From: Bacteroides sp.
Lineage (GTDB): Bacteria > Bacteroidota > Bacteroidia > Bacteroidales > Muribaculaceae
Direction of reading: 5' to 3'
Length of the DNA stretch: 64,000 nt
Assembly (NCBI GenBank): GCA_014802325.1
Contig: JAAVCK010000021.1
Location: 29,853-93,852, forward strand
The position numbers and the translations under genes are program-made. Each line of letters begins with the position of its first letter. Position 1 is the first letter of the stretch. Of the stretch, positions 9,301-16,956 are shown piece after piece. A model generated the notes under the pieces. It saw only the letters and a list, made by a program, of their open reading frames with translations. It did not search any database and was not told where the DNA came from.

Positions 9301-11259
9301 AAATTCAGTTTCGCTATAGTCGGGCATCATGGCCACCAGAATGCTGTTATCGCCGTTATACACTAAATCCCCCTCAATATGCACGCCCGTAAGATTCTCA
9401 TAGGGCGTATAAGCGACATAAGCAGTGGTGGGTACATTCGTGAAACTCGGCTTTGACTTCGTAGACGGATACATAAATTTCTTTATGTTGGTACAATCCT
9501 GGAATGAGTTAGATGTCGAACCATACGTAACATTCCGTCCAACCATTACAAATTGCAAGCTCTTAACTCCGGCAAAAGCATAACTTCCAATAGTTTTGAT
9601 ATCAGGTAAAAAGAGACAGGTTAATTCTTGAATATTTGTATTATTAAAAGCATAATTACCGATATTCTCTAATTGAGTAGGCAAGTTTACCGAAGTAAGA
9701 TTGCTGGCATTATAAAAAGCATAATCACCGATCGAAGTCACGGAAGAAGGGATTGTCACCGATTCAAGGCCGGTACATTGTTGAAAAATTCCCTTCCCAA
9801 TTATCTCCAATTGAGGCAAGTCTATCGAAGTAAGATTGGTGGCATTATAAAAAGCATAATCACCGATTGAAGTCACGGAGACGGGGATTGTCACCGATTC
9901 AAGGCCGGTGCAGCCGCCAAAAGCACCGCTTCCGATCGTGGTGACAGTATTAGGCACTTCAAATTCCGCTTCGCTATAGTCGGGCATCAAAGCCACCAGA
10001 ATGTTGCCATCGGTGCTGTACACCAAATCGCCCTCTATCTTCACACTCATAAGATTCTTATCGGGCGTATAAGGTACATAAGCAGTGGTGGGCACATTCG
10101 AAAAACTCGGCTTCGACGTTGTGGCCGGATACATATACTTCTTTATGTTGGTACATTCCTCGAATGAGTAAGATGGCACACCATACGTCCCATACCTAAT
10201 ATTTGATCCAACCATTACAAATTGTAAGCTTTTAACTCCGGAAAAAGCATAATATTCAATGTTTTTAATTTTAGGCAAAACGAGAGAGGTTAAGTTTTGA
10301 ATATTTGTATTCTGAAAAGCTGCACGGCCGATTATCTCTAATCCAGCAGGCAATTCTACCGAAGTAAGATTGGAGGCGTAATTAAAAGCATATTCACCAA
10401 TTTCAACTACTGATTCGGGTATTACAATTTGCTCAAGTCTGCCATTACTCCTTGCTGCATATTGATCAATTTTTGTGACGGTATCAGGGAACTTGACTTT
10501 TTGAACTAAATCAGAGATACAATACACAGTAGTTTTATCGGAATTGTATAATATTCCATCCTCATATACTACTTCATCGGCGTTATATTGAAAGAAATAT
10601 GAAGGAGAAAAATTCTTATTAAATGGCCAAGTTACTGTTGATGGATAGAATACAAATGTTGGGGGATAATTAGGTGCAGACGTATCAAAGGCGTTTGAAC
10701 TTATTGAAACATCACCCGATAGAATGAGAAGTTTGTCTACATTCATACTTGTAAAGGCATAGTTTTTAATTGTTTTAACAGAAGCAGGAATGGTTAGACT
10801 ACTTAACTTACAACTATTAAAAGCGTTAACACCAATAGTTGTCACACCCTCCGGAATCCGGATGTAAGTTAAATTAGTACAGGATTGGAATGTATAGTCC
10901 GCAATCTCTGTTAACGACGTGCTTAACTGACAGGAAGCCAAGGCCGAGCAGGACGAAAAACAAGAATTACCTACCGAGGTGATAGTATTGGGCATGACCA
11001 CCGATTCTATCACCGTGTTATTTTGGAAAACCTTGTCTGCGATGGAGGTGACGGTGTAGGTGGTGCCGGAGTCGGGATCGGTGACAGTTTCTGGAATAAC
11101 GACTGCGCCTGTAGCCGAAGCGCCGCCACCTGTAAGGGCGCAGGTAGTGCCGTCGGAATTTGGAGTGTATTCAAGAGTGTTACCTTCATGTTCGAAGGTA
11201 AAGGCCATACCCGGAAGGGCAATGAGCAGGCCCAAAAGTGCGAGTAATAGTTTTTTCAT
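6397..11259 (-). CDS. giant BspA-like leucine-rich repeat surface protein with Ig-like domains
   Basis: 1620 residues. Signal peptide MKKLLLALLGLLIALPGMA. Residues from about 30 to 1150 are BspA/LRR_5-type repeats of about 23 residues with the core pattern SIGDYAFYNCTNLTSVTLP, interrupted by non-LRR inserts such as GDLVYSTDGNILVALMPDY. After about residue 1170 come four bacterial Ig-like (BIG2) domains marked by ITWTSSDEAVATVGEDGVVT; the first is split by a Glu/Gly/Pro-rich low-complexity insert. The C terminus (YTIDGRLAAR...GLARGVYIVV) resembles a type IX-like sorting domain. BspA relatives bind host matrix or other bacteria; the ligand here is unknown. A tandem internal duplication is described separately. 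It is monocistronic, with a long leader upstream and a terminator downstream. Confidence 0.9.
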   Translation of the reverse strand: MKKLLLALLGLLIALPGMAFTFEHEGNTLEYTPNSDGTTCALTGGGASATGAVVIPETVTDPDSGTTYTVTSIADKVFQNNTVIESVVMPNTITSVGNSCFSSCSALASCQLSTSLTEIADYTFQSCTNLTYIRIPEGVTTIGVNAFNSCKLSSLTIPASVKTIKNYAFTSMNVDKLLILSGDVSISSNAFDTSAPNYPPTFVFYPSTVTWPFNKNFSPSYFFQYNADEVVYEDGILYNSDKTTVYCISDLVQKVKFPDTVTKIDQYAARSNGRLEQIVIPESVVEIGEYAFNYASNLTSVELPAGLEIIGRAAFQNTNIQNLTSLVLPKIKNIEYYAFSGVKSLQFVMVGSNIRYGTYGVPSYSFEECTNIKKYMYPATTSKPSFSNVPTTAYVPYTPDKNLMSVKIEGDLVYSTDGNILVALMPDYSEAEFEVPNTVTTIGSGAFGGCTGLESVTIPVSVTSIGDYAFYNATNLTSIDLPQLEIIGKGIFQQCTGLESVTIPSSVTSIGDYAFYNASNLTSVNLPTQLENIGNYAFNNTNIQELTCLFLPDIKTIGSYAFAGVKSLQFVMVGRNVTYGSTSNSFQDCTNIKKFMYPSTKSKPSFTNVPTTAYVAYTPYENLTGVHIEGDLVYNGDNSILVAMMPDYSETEFEVPNTVTTIGCSAFVGCTGLETVTIPSTVTSIGDYAFQKLTKLASLSLPASVETIGNYAFDGCTGIVSDLVIPEKVTSIGNYAFQNCNNIPSLSLPSSLENIGNYAFYNCRGIASELTIPASVTSLGTYAFSGCSKIPSLKIVANITELPGALFYNCSCLTSAKLPGGITSIGSSAFYGCSALSEVTLPETLTAINGSAFYNCKKLNNITLPDNLATLGTNAFYGCAALEAINIPEKITTIPNYAFQNCTALSSVSLSEGLVTVGQSAFNGCTALKSIDFPTSVTTIQANAFTGAGLEALFLAENIKTVGNKAFSSCLGLKSVFVGCSAILPTGTNNPFDGCTNIIKAAYPSTMTNPFTTALAVAFNPESANYKDGVVYGEGLETILFVRTDLEGDYHAPASVNEIGAYAFYGCDRLTDVVLAPTVSYIGTNAFQNSSLSTLAIGEDCTYIGANAFDGTELTDIYITAQTPPAIKSNSFANYNATVHVQGKEASRLYKKSKVGWANFKNYVLMDAPTGMTHSEERYVIGEPGETFQLSAQLEGDDLDFPTIYWYSTDPEVATVDQNGLVTIMGEVEQPEEGEEVNPALLASDVDSTGEGGETGGGEEGVEEGGEPEPDPVPAKPTCNIVARSLYSGFSYTVQVNDSEFEVETITLNYHEMTIEAGGTLQLEVTFEPTDATDKTITWTTSDESVATVGADGLVTTLKPGNAIITATAGNGEEDECEITVVPVPTVEITAISLNHTEATLYPEDTLQLVVSYDPENATDKTITWSSSNTEVATVDENGLVTAHTDGSTVIMAITVNGINAECAVTVSKKAIPAEGIILSSEVEELTVGDTVELTATVTPVDTTDPTITWTSSDEAVATVGEDGVVTAVGEGEATITATCGNVKAECTVIVSSTTTGIASVNGEDNAVKVINGEIVTAGAADVYTIDGRLAARSEDGRIKGLARGVYIVVTNGMSVKILL
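9301..10620 (-). repeat. ~660-bp tandem duplication inside the BspA-like gene
   Basis: The stretch coding for TTAYVAYTPYENLTGVHIEG ... SILVAMMPDYSETEFEVPN recurs about 660 nt away as TTAYVPYTPDKNLMSVKIEG ... NILVALMPDYSEAEFEVPN, and flanking LRR units are duplicated as well. The two copies have diverged by many substitutions and one small insertion. The region is visibly more AT-rich than the gene ends. Confidence 0.75.
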
Positions 11260-11321
11260 CGCTGCAAAAGGTATTAGTATGCCTTAAGATTCCCCTCCTC
11301 AGCAAGTTACAGATAGGTTAA

Positions 11322-11684
11322 TAAAAAAAGAAAAGCGTAGGAATCTGTATCTGTTGCCGTCCTACACTCTGAGGCTTCTCGCATTGCCCTATTCTTGTCG
11401 GACGGCAACGCAGAAGCCCACGCCAGTATATGCAATCTATGCTCCGGCAAGATCTCTCACGAGCTCCTATGCCGAAGACAAGGTATTACATTACCACGGG
11501 CATCTACCGTTGCTCCTCCTTGACAAGAATATGAAAAGTTTGCGAGACATTTCAGAGTGTCAAGAATCAGCGCGGATAAACGCTTTTTTATGTATTTAAA
11601 TACATCCCACCCTACGAAACCCCTTCCCGGAGGTTGGTTCCGATAAGGAGCCTTACCCTACTGGCGTGGTCCGCAGTGCGGTCT
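11322..11684 (-). ncRNA. candidate structured leader or small RNA upstream of the BspA-like gene
   Basis: A good promoter starts this ~360-nt stretch. It contains several stems (CTTGACA/TGTCAAG; the perfect palindrome ATGTATTTAAATACAT at 11590-11605) and ends in a long imperfect hairpin whose core GTTGCCGTCC (11400-11409) pairs with GGACGGCAAC (11353-11362). Its outer GCGTGGG/CCTACGC arm is directly followed by TTTTCTTTTTTT. No convincing ORF lies inside. It could be an independent RNA, or a leader whose terminator gates the 1620-residue surface protein that begins 60 nt further on. It matches no RNA family I recognise. Confidence 0.4.
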
Positions 11685-11690
11685 GCACCG

Positions 11691-11721
11691 CAAATGTAAT
11701 CAAAAAAAATTATTTCACAAA
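11691..11721 (-). promoter_or_regulatory. promoter for the BspA leader
   Basis: On the minus strand TTTG (11718-11721), a 19-nt spacer and TACATTTG (11691-11698) match the Bacteroidetes -33/-7 consensus exactly. Confidence 0.75.
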
Positions 11722-11872
11722 ATCCCCCGGAAAATTTTCCCACCCGCGCGCGGCGCGATGCCTTGCTTTGATCAATGAAGACTGAGGTAACTCCGTCTGT
11801 CTCACCCATCAATATCAAGCGAGACACACCCCTCGGGGCGCCCCGTTATTTTAGTGTATATACGACACTCCT

Positions 11873-11991
11873 GTAGGGGCGCTTCATAGGAGCGCCCGGC
11901 CGCGCAAAATGGTAATTTAATACCCCCGCACACACAGGCTGCCGTTGCCGCTCACCATTCCCCGCCGGGCGCTCCGGTGGAGCGCCCCTAC
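11873..11991. repeat. inverted REP pair, family A
   Basis: The left unit starts GTAGGGGCGCT and closes AGCGCCCGGC; the right unit is its inverse and ends AGCGCCCCTAC. The ~65-nt linker (with CGCGCAAAATGGTAATTTAA) is shared with the copies at 53877 and 54697. It lies upstream of the polysaccharide operon. Confidence 0.8.
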
Positions 11992-12029
11992 AACCAACAC
12001 CCAACAACATTCATCATTATAATAAACCC

Positions 12030-12057
12030 GTAGGAGCGCTTCATAGGAGCACCCGGC
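12030..12057 (+). repeat. REP family A, single left unit
   Basis: GTAGGAGCGCTTCATAGGAG followed by CACCCGGC: a lone left-hand unit with one mismatch in the stem, about 40 nt after the complete pair. Confidence 0.7.
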
Positions 12058-12147
12058 GAGGAATACCGGATCACTTTGCCGCCCCGCTATGATAATTCTT
12101 AAATGTTAATTTGTAATGAATTTAAATCAGTTAAACGATATTTTTGC

Positions 12148-12155
12148 TATATTTG
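12148..12155 (+). promoter_or_regulatory. -7 box of the polysaccharide operon
   Basis: TATATTTG (TAnnTTTG) lies 47 nt before the upxY-like ATG. No exact -33 TTTG is found. No inverted repeats typical of an invertible capsule promoter were seen around it. Confidence 0.55.
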
Positions 12156-12202
12156 CACTTGAATGCCCTCTTTGATTTCGAAGATGGGTTTCATAGTAAG
12201 GT

Positions 12203-12772
12203 ATGCTGAAGACAATTGAGCCTCGATTTGGTTCGTCGGTCAATGTGACTGACGATAGCGAAGCATGCCCGAAATCCTGGATAGCCCTCTACACGCGGCC
12301 CAGAAGCGAGAAGAAAGTCAGGGCTTACCTTGACAGCATAGGTATGGAAAATTACCTTCCGGTTCAATATCAGTTAAGACAGTGGTCGGACAGGAAGAAG
12401 CTGGTCGAGGTAGTGGTAATCCCTATGATAATATTCGTATCGGTAGATAGACCCGATAGTTTTAGACAACCGGCCAATCCGCTGATCATAAAGCCATTAT
12501 ATCAAATAGGAGATGGTAAGAAACTTGCAGTGATACCCGACAGTCAGATCGAGCAGCTCAAGTTTATCCTGGGACAGCAGGACTATCCGGTGACTTTCGA
12601 TCCCGACATTTTCAAGGTCAATGACAAAGTCAGGGTGGTGAGAGGCCCGTTGATGGGATTGACAGGAGAGATCGTAAACTATGATGACAGATATTTAGAG
12701 CTTGCAGTCCCGATTGGAATCAGAGGGGCCGCCAGACTCAGTATAGAAAAAATTAATGTAGAAGTGCTTTGA
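12203..12772 (+). CDS. UpxY family transcription antiterminator (NusG-like)
   Basis: 189 residues. A NusG N-terminal domain (about residues 24-120, WIALYTRPRSEKKVRAYL) is followed by a KOW-type domain (about 135-185, DKVRVVRGPLMGLTGEIVNY). UpxY proteins are encoded as the first gene of Bacteroides capsular and other surface-polysaccharide operons. They load on RNA polymerase in the leader and prevent premature termination across the long operon. Here too it is the first gene of a polysaccharide cluster. The usual second gene upxZ, an inhibitor of other loci, is absent. Confidence 0.9.
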   Translation: MLKTIEPRFGSSVNVTDDSEACPKSWIALYTRPRSEKKVRAYLDSIGMENYLPVQYQLRQWSDRKKLVEVVVIPMIIFVSVDRPDSFRQPANPLIIKPLYQIGDGKKLAVIPDSQIEQLKFILGQQDYPVTFDPDIFKVNDKVRVVRGPLMGLTGEIVNYDDRYLELAVPIGIRGAARLSIEKINVEVL

Positions 12773-12800
12773 TTTTGCCAACTAACAGAATATCAATACA

Positions 12801-13403
12801 ATGAAACATCAGTTTTTAATGCTAATTGCAGCCATCTGCCTGTCAGGTGGAAAGGTACACGCGCAGACCTCGGAAACAGTGAATCCCGGGCATGCATTCC
12901 AAGTTTCAGCTTTTGCCGGAGCCAACAGTCAGACTTCCAAAGATTTTGGAGTAGAGGGTGTATGGAAAAAGAATATCCATACCAATCTCTTCATCAACTG
13001 CGGTCTGTCATTGGGTATGGACTATACCAACACAGTCAATAAGTATAGCAACAAGCGCAATATGCTTGAGGTAGGCGTTCCGGTTCAGCTCGAATGGAGC
13101 AAACTTTCATTTGGCAAGAGTTCATTCTATGGCCTTGTAGGTTTTTCACCGGTATTTTATTCGACCCTGAGCGCCAGGGCCTGGAGCGCTTCAAGCAACG
13201 CCATGATAAAGGATGCTAAAAAATCAGGCTGTGTCATCGCTCCCACTATAGAGGCCGGCGGCAATATTCCGTTGCAGAACACCCTCATCCGCATCGGTGT
13301 ATTTTACAAATCCAAAATTAACTGCACTCCCGACGGATATAACGTATACCGCCACGTGGGAGGTCTCAACTTCATAGGTCTGAAGGCTGGCGTTATATTC
13401 TGA
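12801..13403 (+). CDS. small outer-membrane beta-barrel protein of the polysaccharide operon
   Basis: 200 residues with a signal peptide (MKHQFLMLIAAICLSGGKVHA). The rest alternates polar and hydrophobic residues in strands such as FQVSAFAGANSQ, MLEVGVPVQLEWSKLSF and HVGGLNFIGLKAGVIF, ending in phenylalanine as outer-membrane barrels do. It sits between the antiterminator gene (28 nt upstream) and the flippase gene (11 nt downstream), so it belongs to the operon. A role in the envelope step of polysaccharide display is possible but not shown. I do not recognise a named family. Confidence 0.6.
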   Translation: MKHQFLMLIAAICLSGGKVHAQTSETVNPGHAFQVSAFAGANSQTSKDFGVEGVWKKNIHTNLFINCGLSLGMDYTNTVNKYSNKRNMLEVGVPVQLEWSKLSFGKSSFYGLVGFSPVFYSTLSARAWSASSNAMIKDAKKSGCVIAPTIEAGGNIPLQNTLIRIGVFYKSKINCTPDGYNVYRHVGGLNFIGLKAGVIF

Positions 13404-13414
13404 TCAGCCACGAT

Positions 13415-14950
13415 TTGAGTATCTTCAACCGGTCGACGTCAACTTCACTCATCGCCAGAAATACCCTGATGCTTTACATCAGGATGTTTCTGGTAATGGG
13501 CGTTTCGCTATATACATCGCGCATAGTCCTCAGCCAACTGGGCGCGGTGGACTACGGTATATACGGTGTGGTGGGAGGCATAATCGTGATGCTGTCGTTT
13601 CTTAACGGAGCGATGTCGATGTCCACAGTCCGCTTCCTGTCATTCGCCCTCGGGAAGGATGATACGGAGCGGGCGGGACGGATATTCCGTACGGCGATAG
13701 CCATCCACGTCATCCTGTCGCTGATAATCGTGCTGTCGGCTGAAACGCTCGGATTGTGGTTTCTGAATCATTATATGAGGATTCCCCACGATCAGCTTTC
13801 GGCCGCCAACATGGTGTTTCAATGTACGGTGGTTTCTTTTGTATTTGCCATCCTCCGCACTCCGCTCAGCGCCGTGATCGTGGCCCGCGAACGGATGGAA
13901 GTATTTGCTGTCATGGGCGTTCTGGAGGTAGTGTTGAAGCTGATAGTCGCACTGTCGCTCACTTTACTGACGGCTGATAAACTTGAGGCGTACGCACTTC
14001 TCAATCTGGCTACCGCAGCCATTCTGACTGTGGCACATCTCATATATTGCAGGCGACACTTCCCCGAATGCCGGTCAATCCGCGCCGTATATGATAAAGA
14101 GCTGTTCCGACCCATGACCGGATTCATGTCATGGAGCACGATCGGTATGCTCTCGTGGGTGGGGAAAAGTCAGGGCTGCAACATTTTGCTGAATCTATTC
14201 TTCGGGCCGACGGTAAACGCCGCCTACGGTCTCTCATCTCAGGTAAACACCGCCATCAACGGTTTTGTACAAAATTTCACTACGGCTATCAACCCTCGGA
14301 TCACCAAGACATTTTCAGCCAACGATATCAGACATACCGAAAGCCTCATCATATACGGATGTAAATTTTCCTTTTACCTGCTGCTGATAGTATCGTTCCC
14401 TATTCTGATGGCCACCGAACCTATTCTCACTTTCTGGCTCGGAGACTATCCCGCCTATACACCCGTGTTCATCAAATTAGTATTGATCATCTCTCAGATT
14501 GAAAGTTTCAACTATTGCATAGGCGCAGCGATAAGAGCTACAGGCCGGGTGAAGGTTTATGAAATCGCTATTGGCGGCATCCAGCTGCTCAGTCTCCCCG
14601 TGGCCTATATACTATTGCGCCACGCGATGCCGCCGCAATCGGTCTTTGTCGTTATCGCGCTACTTTCATGCATCGCGCTGGCAGTCAGGCTGAGGCTGCT
14701 TAAGATGTATATTCCCGAAATTTCAATTTCCGGAATTTTACACTCGGTATTTTTACCATCGGGACTGATTTCAGCAGTATGCGCTCTGCTTTACGCCGGC
14801 TACCGTCATCTGGAATTGATCACAACTTTCAATCCGATAATCACCATAGCGGGAAGTATGGCGACAGTGATCATTCTTGAGATCGGTATCGGGCTGAACG
14901 GAAAAGAACGTAAGAGCATCTTTCAGACTGTGGTCAAAAGGATTGCATGA
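13415..14950 (+). CDS. polysaccharide flippase (Wzx-like, MATE/MOP superfamily)
   Basis: 511 residues with about 12-14 predicted membrane helices. The N terminus has RNTLMLYIRMFLVMGVSLYT and LGAVDYGIYGVVGG, typical of Bacteroidales O-unit flippases, which move lipid-linked oligosaccharide units across the inner membrane. The most plausible start is a TTG at 13415. Later ATG codons would remove the conserved stretch before the first helix. It lies 11 nt after the barrel gene. Confidence 0.85.
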   Translation: MSIFNRSTSTSLIARNTLMLYIRMFLVMGVSLYTSRIVLSQLGAVDYGIYGVVGGIIVMLSFLNGAMSMSTVRFLSFALGKDDTERAGRIFRTAIAIHVILSLIIVLSAETLGLWFLNHYMRIPHDQLSAANMVFQCTVVSFVFAILRTPLSAVIVARERMEVFAVMGVLEVVLKLIVALSLTLLTADKLEAYALLNLATAAILTVAHLIYCRRHFPECRSIRAVYDKELFRPMTGFMSWSTIGMLSWVGKSQGCNILLNLFFGPTVNAAYGLSSQVNTAINGFVQNFTTAINPRITKTFSANDIRHTESLIIYGCKFSFYLLLIVSFPILMATEPILTFWLGDYPAYTPVFIKLVLIISQIESFNYCIGAAIRATGRVKVYEIAIGGIQLLSLPVAYILLRHAMPPQSVFVVIALLSCIALAVRLRLLKMYIPEISISGILHSVFLPSGLISAVCALLYAGYRHLELITTFNPIITIAGSMATVIILEIGIGLNGKERKSIFQTVVKRIA

Positions 14951-14951
14951 G

Positions 14952-15842
14952 ATGCGTCGAGATTTAATAATCCTTGCGGCGGTGTTGATTACATCCCTCA
15001 TGTGCTCATGCGGCAGAGACCGCCGAGGCGAAGTCACAGGTGGCAACAAAGTGGTACACCTCAGTATCGACGATGTCGAGGTGTTTGGCGACCTGATCAG
15101 GCATCAGCAGGATTACGACTCTCTGTTCCAACATCCTTTCATGGCTTTTCTGCAGGAATTGCACAGCGGATATGGTATGCGTGTCACACTCTACACATAC
15201 GAATCTTTCGGCGACATATACCGTGACGACTCTACCCGCATTGAGGATATGCCGCAGAAATACAAGAGTGATTTCCGGAGGGCATCTGATTGGCTGAGAA
15301 TAGGTTTTCACAGTCCACGAGCCAAATTCGACTCCATTGTCACGGTAACGGAATTCAGGGATTCATATAATAATGTAAACTCGGCGATCGCTCGATTTGC
15401 CGACTCCTCAATGATTGCCTCTACACTTAGGCTCCACTATTTCTTTGCGCCTGATTCGCTATTGAAAGTGTTGACAGGTGTCAGGACTCTCCTCTGTGCC
15501 GACGATAAAGACCGCTTATCATATAATCTCACGACTTCTGAAGCCAAGACCGTGTGGAATCGAGTGAGAATCACAAAGAACGATATTTCGTACATAAGGA
15601 CCGATTTAAGGATTGACGGCAATCCCGGAGTACTCGATGACTTGAGACATCCCGGGACTGGTGACACGCTCGTGGTGTTCACCCACGAGTGGGAACTATG
15701 GCATAATCCCGAAACCGACAGCACCCGGGGCATAGCCGGAAAAATCAAAATCCTTACTTCAGAGTGCGTAAATAAAGTGTTATTTAAAGAAACCGTCAAA
15801 CGTCTCTATGAATACGGATATGACTTCTCCTTCCTCGAATAG
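14952..15842 (+). CDS. polysaccharide deacetylase-like lipoprotein
   Basis: 296 residues from the ATG at 14952, right after the flippase stop; a TTG 9 nt upstream is the alternative. A hydrophobic N terminus ends in MCSCG, a likely lipidation site. HLSIDDVEVF corresponds to the metal-binding Asp pair of NodB-like deacetylases, and the later LRIGFHSPRAK supplies a histidine of the metal site. The family removes acetyl groups from amino sugars. Since the protein is exported, it would act on assembled polymer or periplasmic units. The catalytic set looks incomplete compared with classic NodB, so the enzymatic role is inference. Confidence 0.6.
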   Translation: MRRDLIILAAVLITSLMCSCGRDRRGEVTGGNKVVHLSIDDVEVFGDLIRHQQDYDSLFQHPFMAFLQELHSGYGMRVTLYTYESFGDIYRDDSTRIEDMPQKYKSDFRRASDWLRIGFHSPRAKFDSIVTVTEFRDSYNNVNSAIARFADSSMIASTLRLHYFFAPDSLLKVLTGVRTLLCADDKDRLSYNLTTSEAKTVWNRVRITKNDISYIRTDLRIDGNPGVLDDLRHPGTGDTLVVFTHEWELWHNPETDSTRGIAGKIKILTSECVNKVLFKETVKRLYEYGYDFSFLE

Positions 15843-16956
15843 AGACAGGCTGAAAAGATATTTCGATGTTTACGTGCCGGTGACCGCATGTAATCTCCGG
15901 TGCAGTTATTGCTACATCACTCAGCTTCATGTCGCGGCCAAAGAGGTGAAGCCTCTCAAATACAGCATTTCTCACATCCGCAAGGCGCTTTCACTTGACC
16001 GTATGGGAGGAAAGTGCTTGCTGAGCCTATGCGCCGGAGGTGAAACTCTATTGGCTCCATATATAGTGGAACTGACGCGTGAACTGCTTGATGAGGGTCA
16101 TTATGTCATGCTTGTCACTAACGGGCTGCCGACCGCGTGTATCAAGGAATTGACAGAAAATATACCGCCTGAGTTGCAAAAGCATCTGATACTTAAGATT
16201 TCCTTTCACTTTATGGAACTGAAATCAAGAGGTCTGATTGACAAATATTTTGCCAACATCCGTATGATCGAGCGCAGCGGCATTTCGTTTACAGTCGAGC
16301 TCACACCCTCCGACGACGCAATCCCATATATCGATGAAATTAAAGACGTGTGCCTTAAAAACTTAGGTGCGCTATGCCATGTCACGGTAGCGCGGGAGGA
16401 AAGCAAGCCCGGGATTCCTATACTAACTGCGCTCTCTCGCGAGGATTATATCAAGGTGTGGGGGCAGTTTGACTCCCCGCTGTTCGATTTCAAGATGAAG
16501 ATATTCGGACAATCGCGTAAGGAATTCTGCTATAATGGTCTTTGGGGAGGATGCATAAATCTTGAGACCGGATCTATTTCGAAATGTTACCGTTTGAGAC
16601 CGACGGGAATTTTTGACAATACTTCGGCTCCCATTGATTTCTGCCCGGTGGGGAAATGTGAAAAGGCTCACTGCTACAACGGCCATGTATGGCTTTCGCT
16701 CGGGATGATTCCCGAACTCGACACTCCCGTATATACGGAGTTGCGCGACCGTGTCACAGCTGATGGAAGACACTGGGTAGGACAGGAGATGCGCCTGTTT
16801 CTCAGCCAGAAGTTAGCGGATAATAACGAGCAGCTTTCAGCTCGCTCCCGACAGCAGTTAATACTCAGAAATAGCTTCGATAATGTGCTCTTTTCGCTGA
16901 GAAGACGCATTTCCGGAATCATCCACAGATGGCGACAACTTTTGATGAAAAAATAA
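15808..16956 (+). CDS. radical SAM protein with SPASM-like cysteine tail
   Basis: 382 residues. The CX3CX2C motif CNLRCSYC (C28, C32, C35) binds the catalytic [4Fe-4S] cluster, and CAGGET (75-80) is the GGE motif that holds the SAM amino group. Six more cysteines follow (C241, C249, C260, C279, C284, C289), the pattern expected for an auxiliary Fe-S cluster as in SPASM/twitch proteins. It overlaps the preceding gene by 35 nt and the next by 28 nt, so it is translated with the polysaccharide genes. No peptide substrate gene is seen nearby, so a sugar or lipid-linked substrate is more likely than a RiPP, but the reaction is unknown. Confidence 0.8.
   Translation: MNTDMTSPSSNRDRLKRYFDVYVPVTACNLRCSYCYITQLHVAAKEVKPLKYSISHIRKALSLDRMGGKCLLSLCAGGETLLAPYIVELTRELLDEGHYVMLVTNGLPTACIKELTENIPPELQKHLILKISFHFMELKSRGLIDKYFANIRMIERSGISFTVELTPSDDAIPYIDEIKDVCLKNLGALCHVTVAREESKPGIPILTALSREDYIKVWGQFDSPLFDFKMKIFGQSRKEFCYNGLWGGCINLETGSISKCYRLRPTGIFDNTSAPIDFCPVGKCEKAHCYNGHVWLSLGMIPELDTPVYTELRDRVTADGRHWVGQEMRLFLSQKLADNNEQLSARSRQQLILRNSFDNVLFSLRRRISGIIHRWRQLLMKK

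Noticed and set aside
11354..11599. 81-residue ORF, and on the other strand a possible decayed FISUMP-like C terminus (reading GVGFCVAVRQE)
   Set aside because: Frames are broken by stops and the short similarity is from memory only; RNA structure and promoter/terminator explain the stretch better.
12060..12200. invertible capsule promoter
   Set aside because: No inverted repeats bracket the -7 box within the visible spacer; the nearby REP units are not in the right arrangement.
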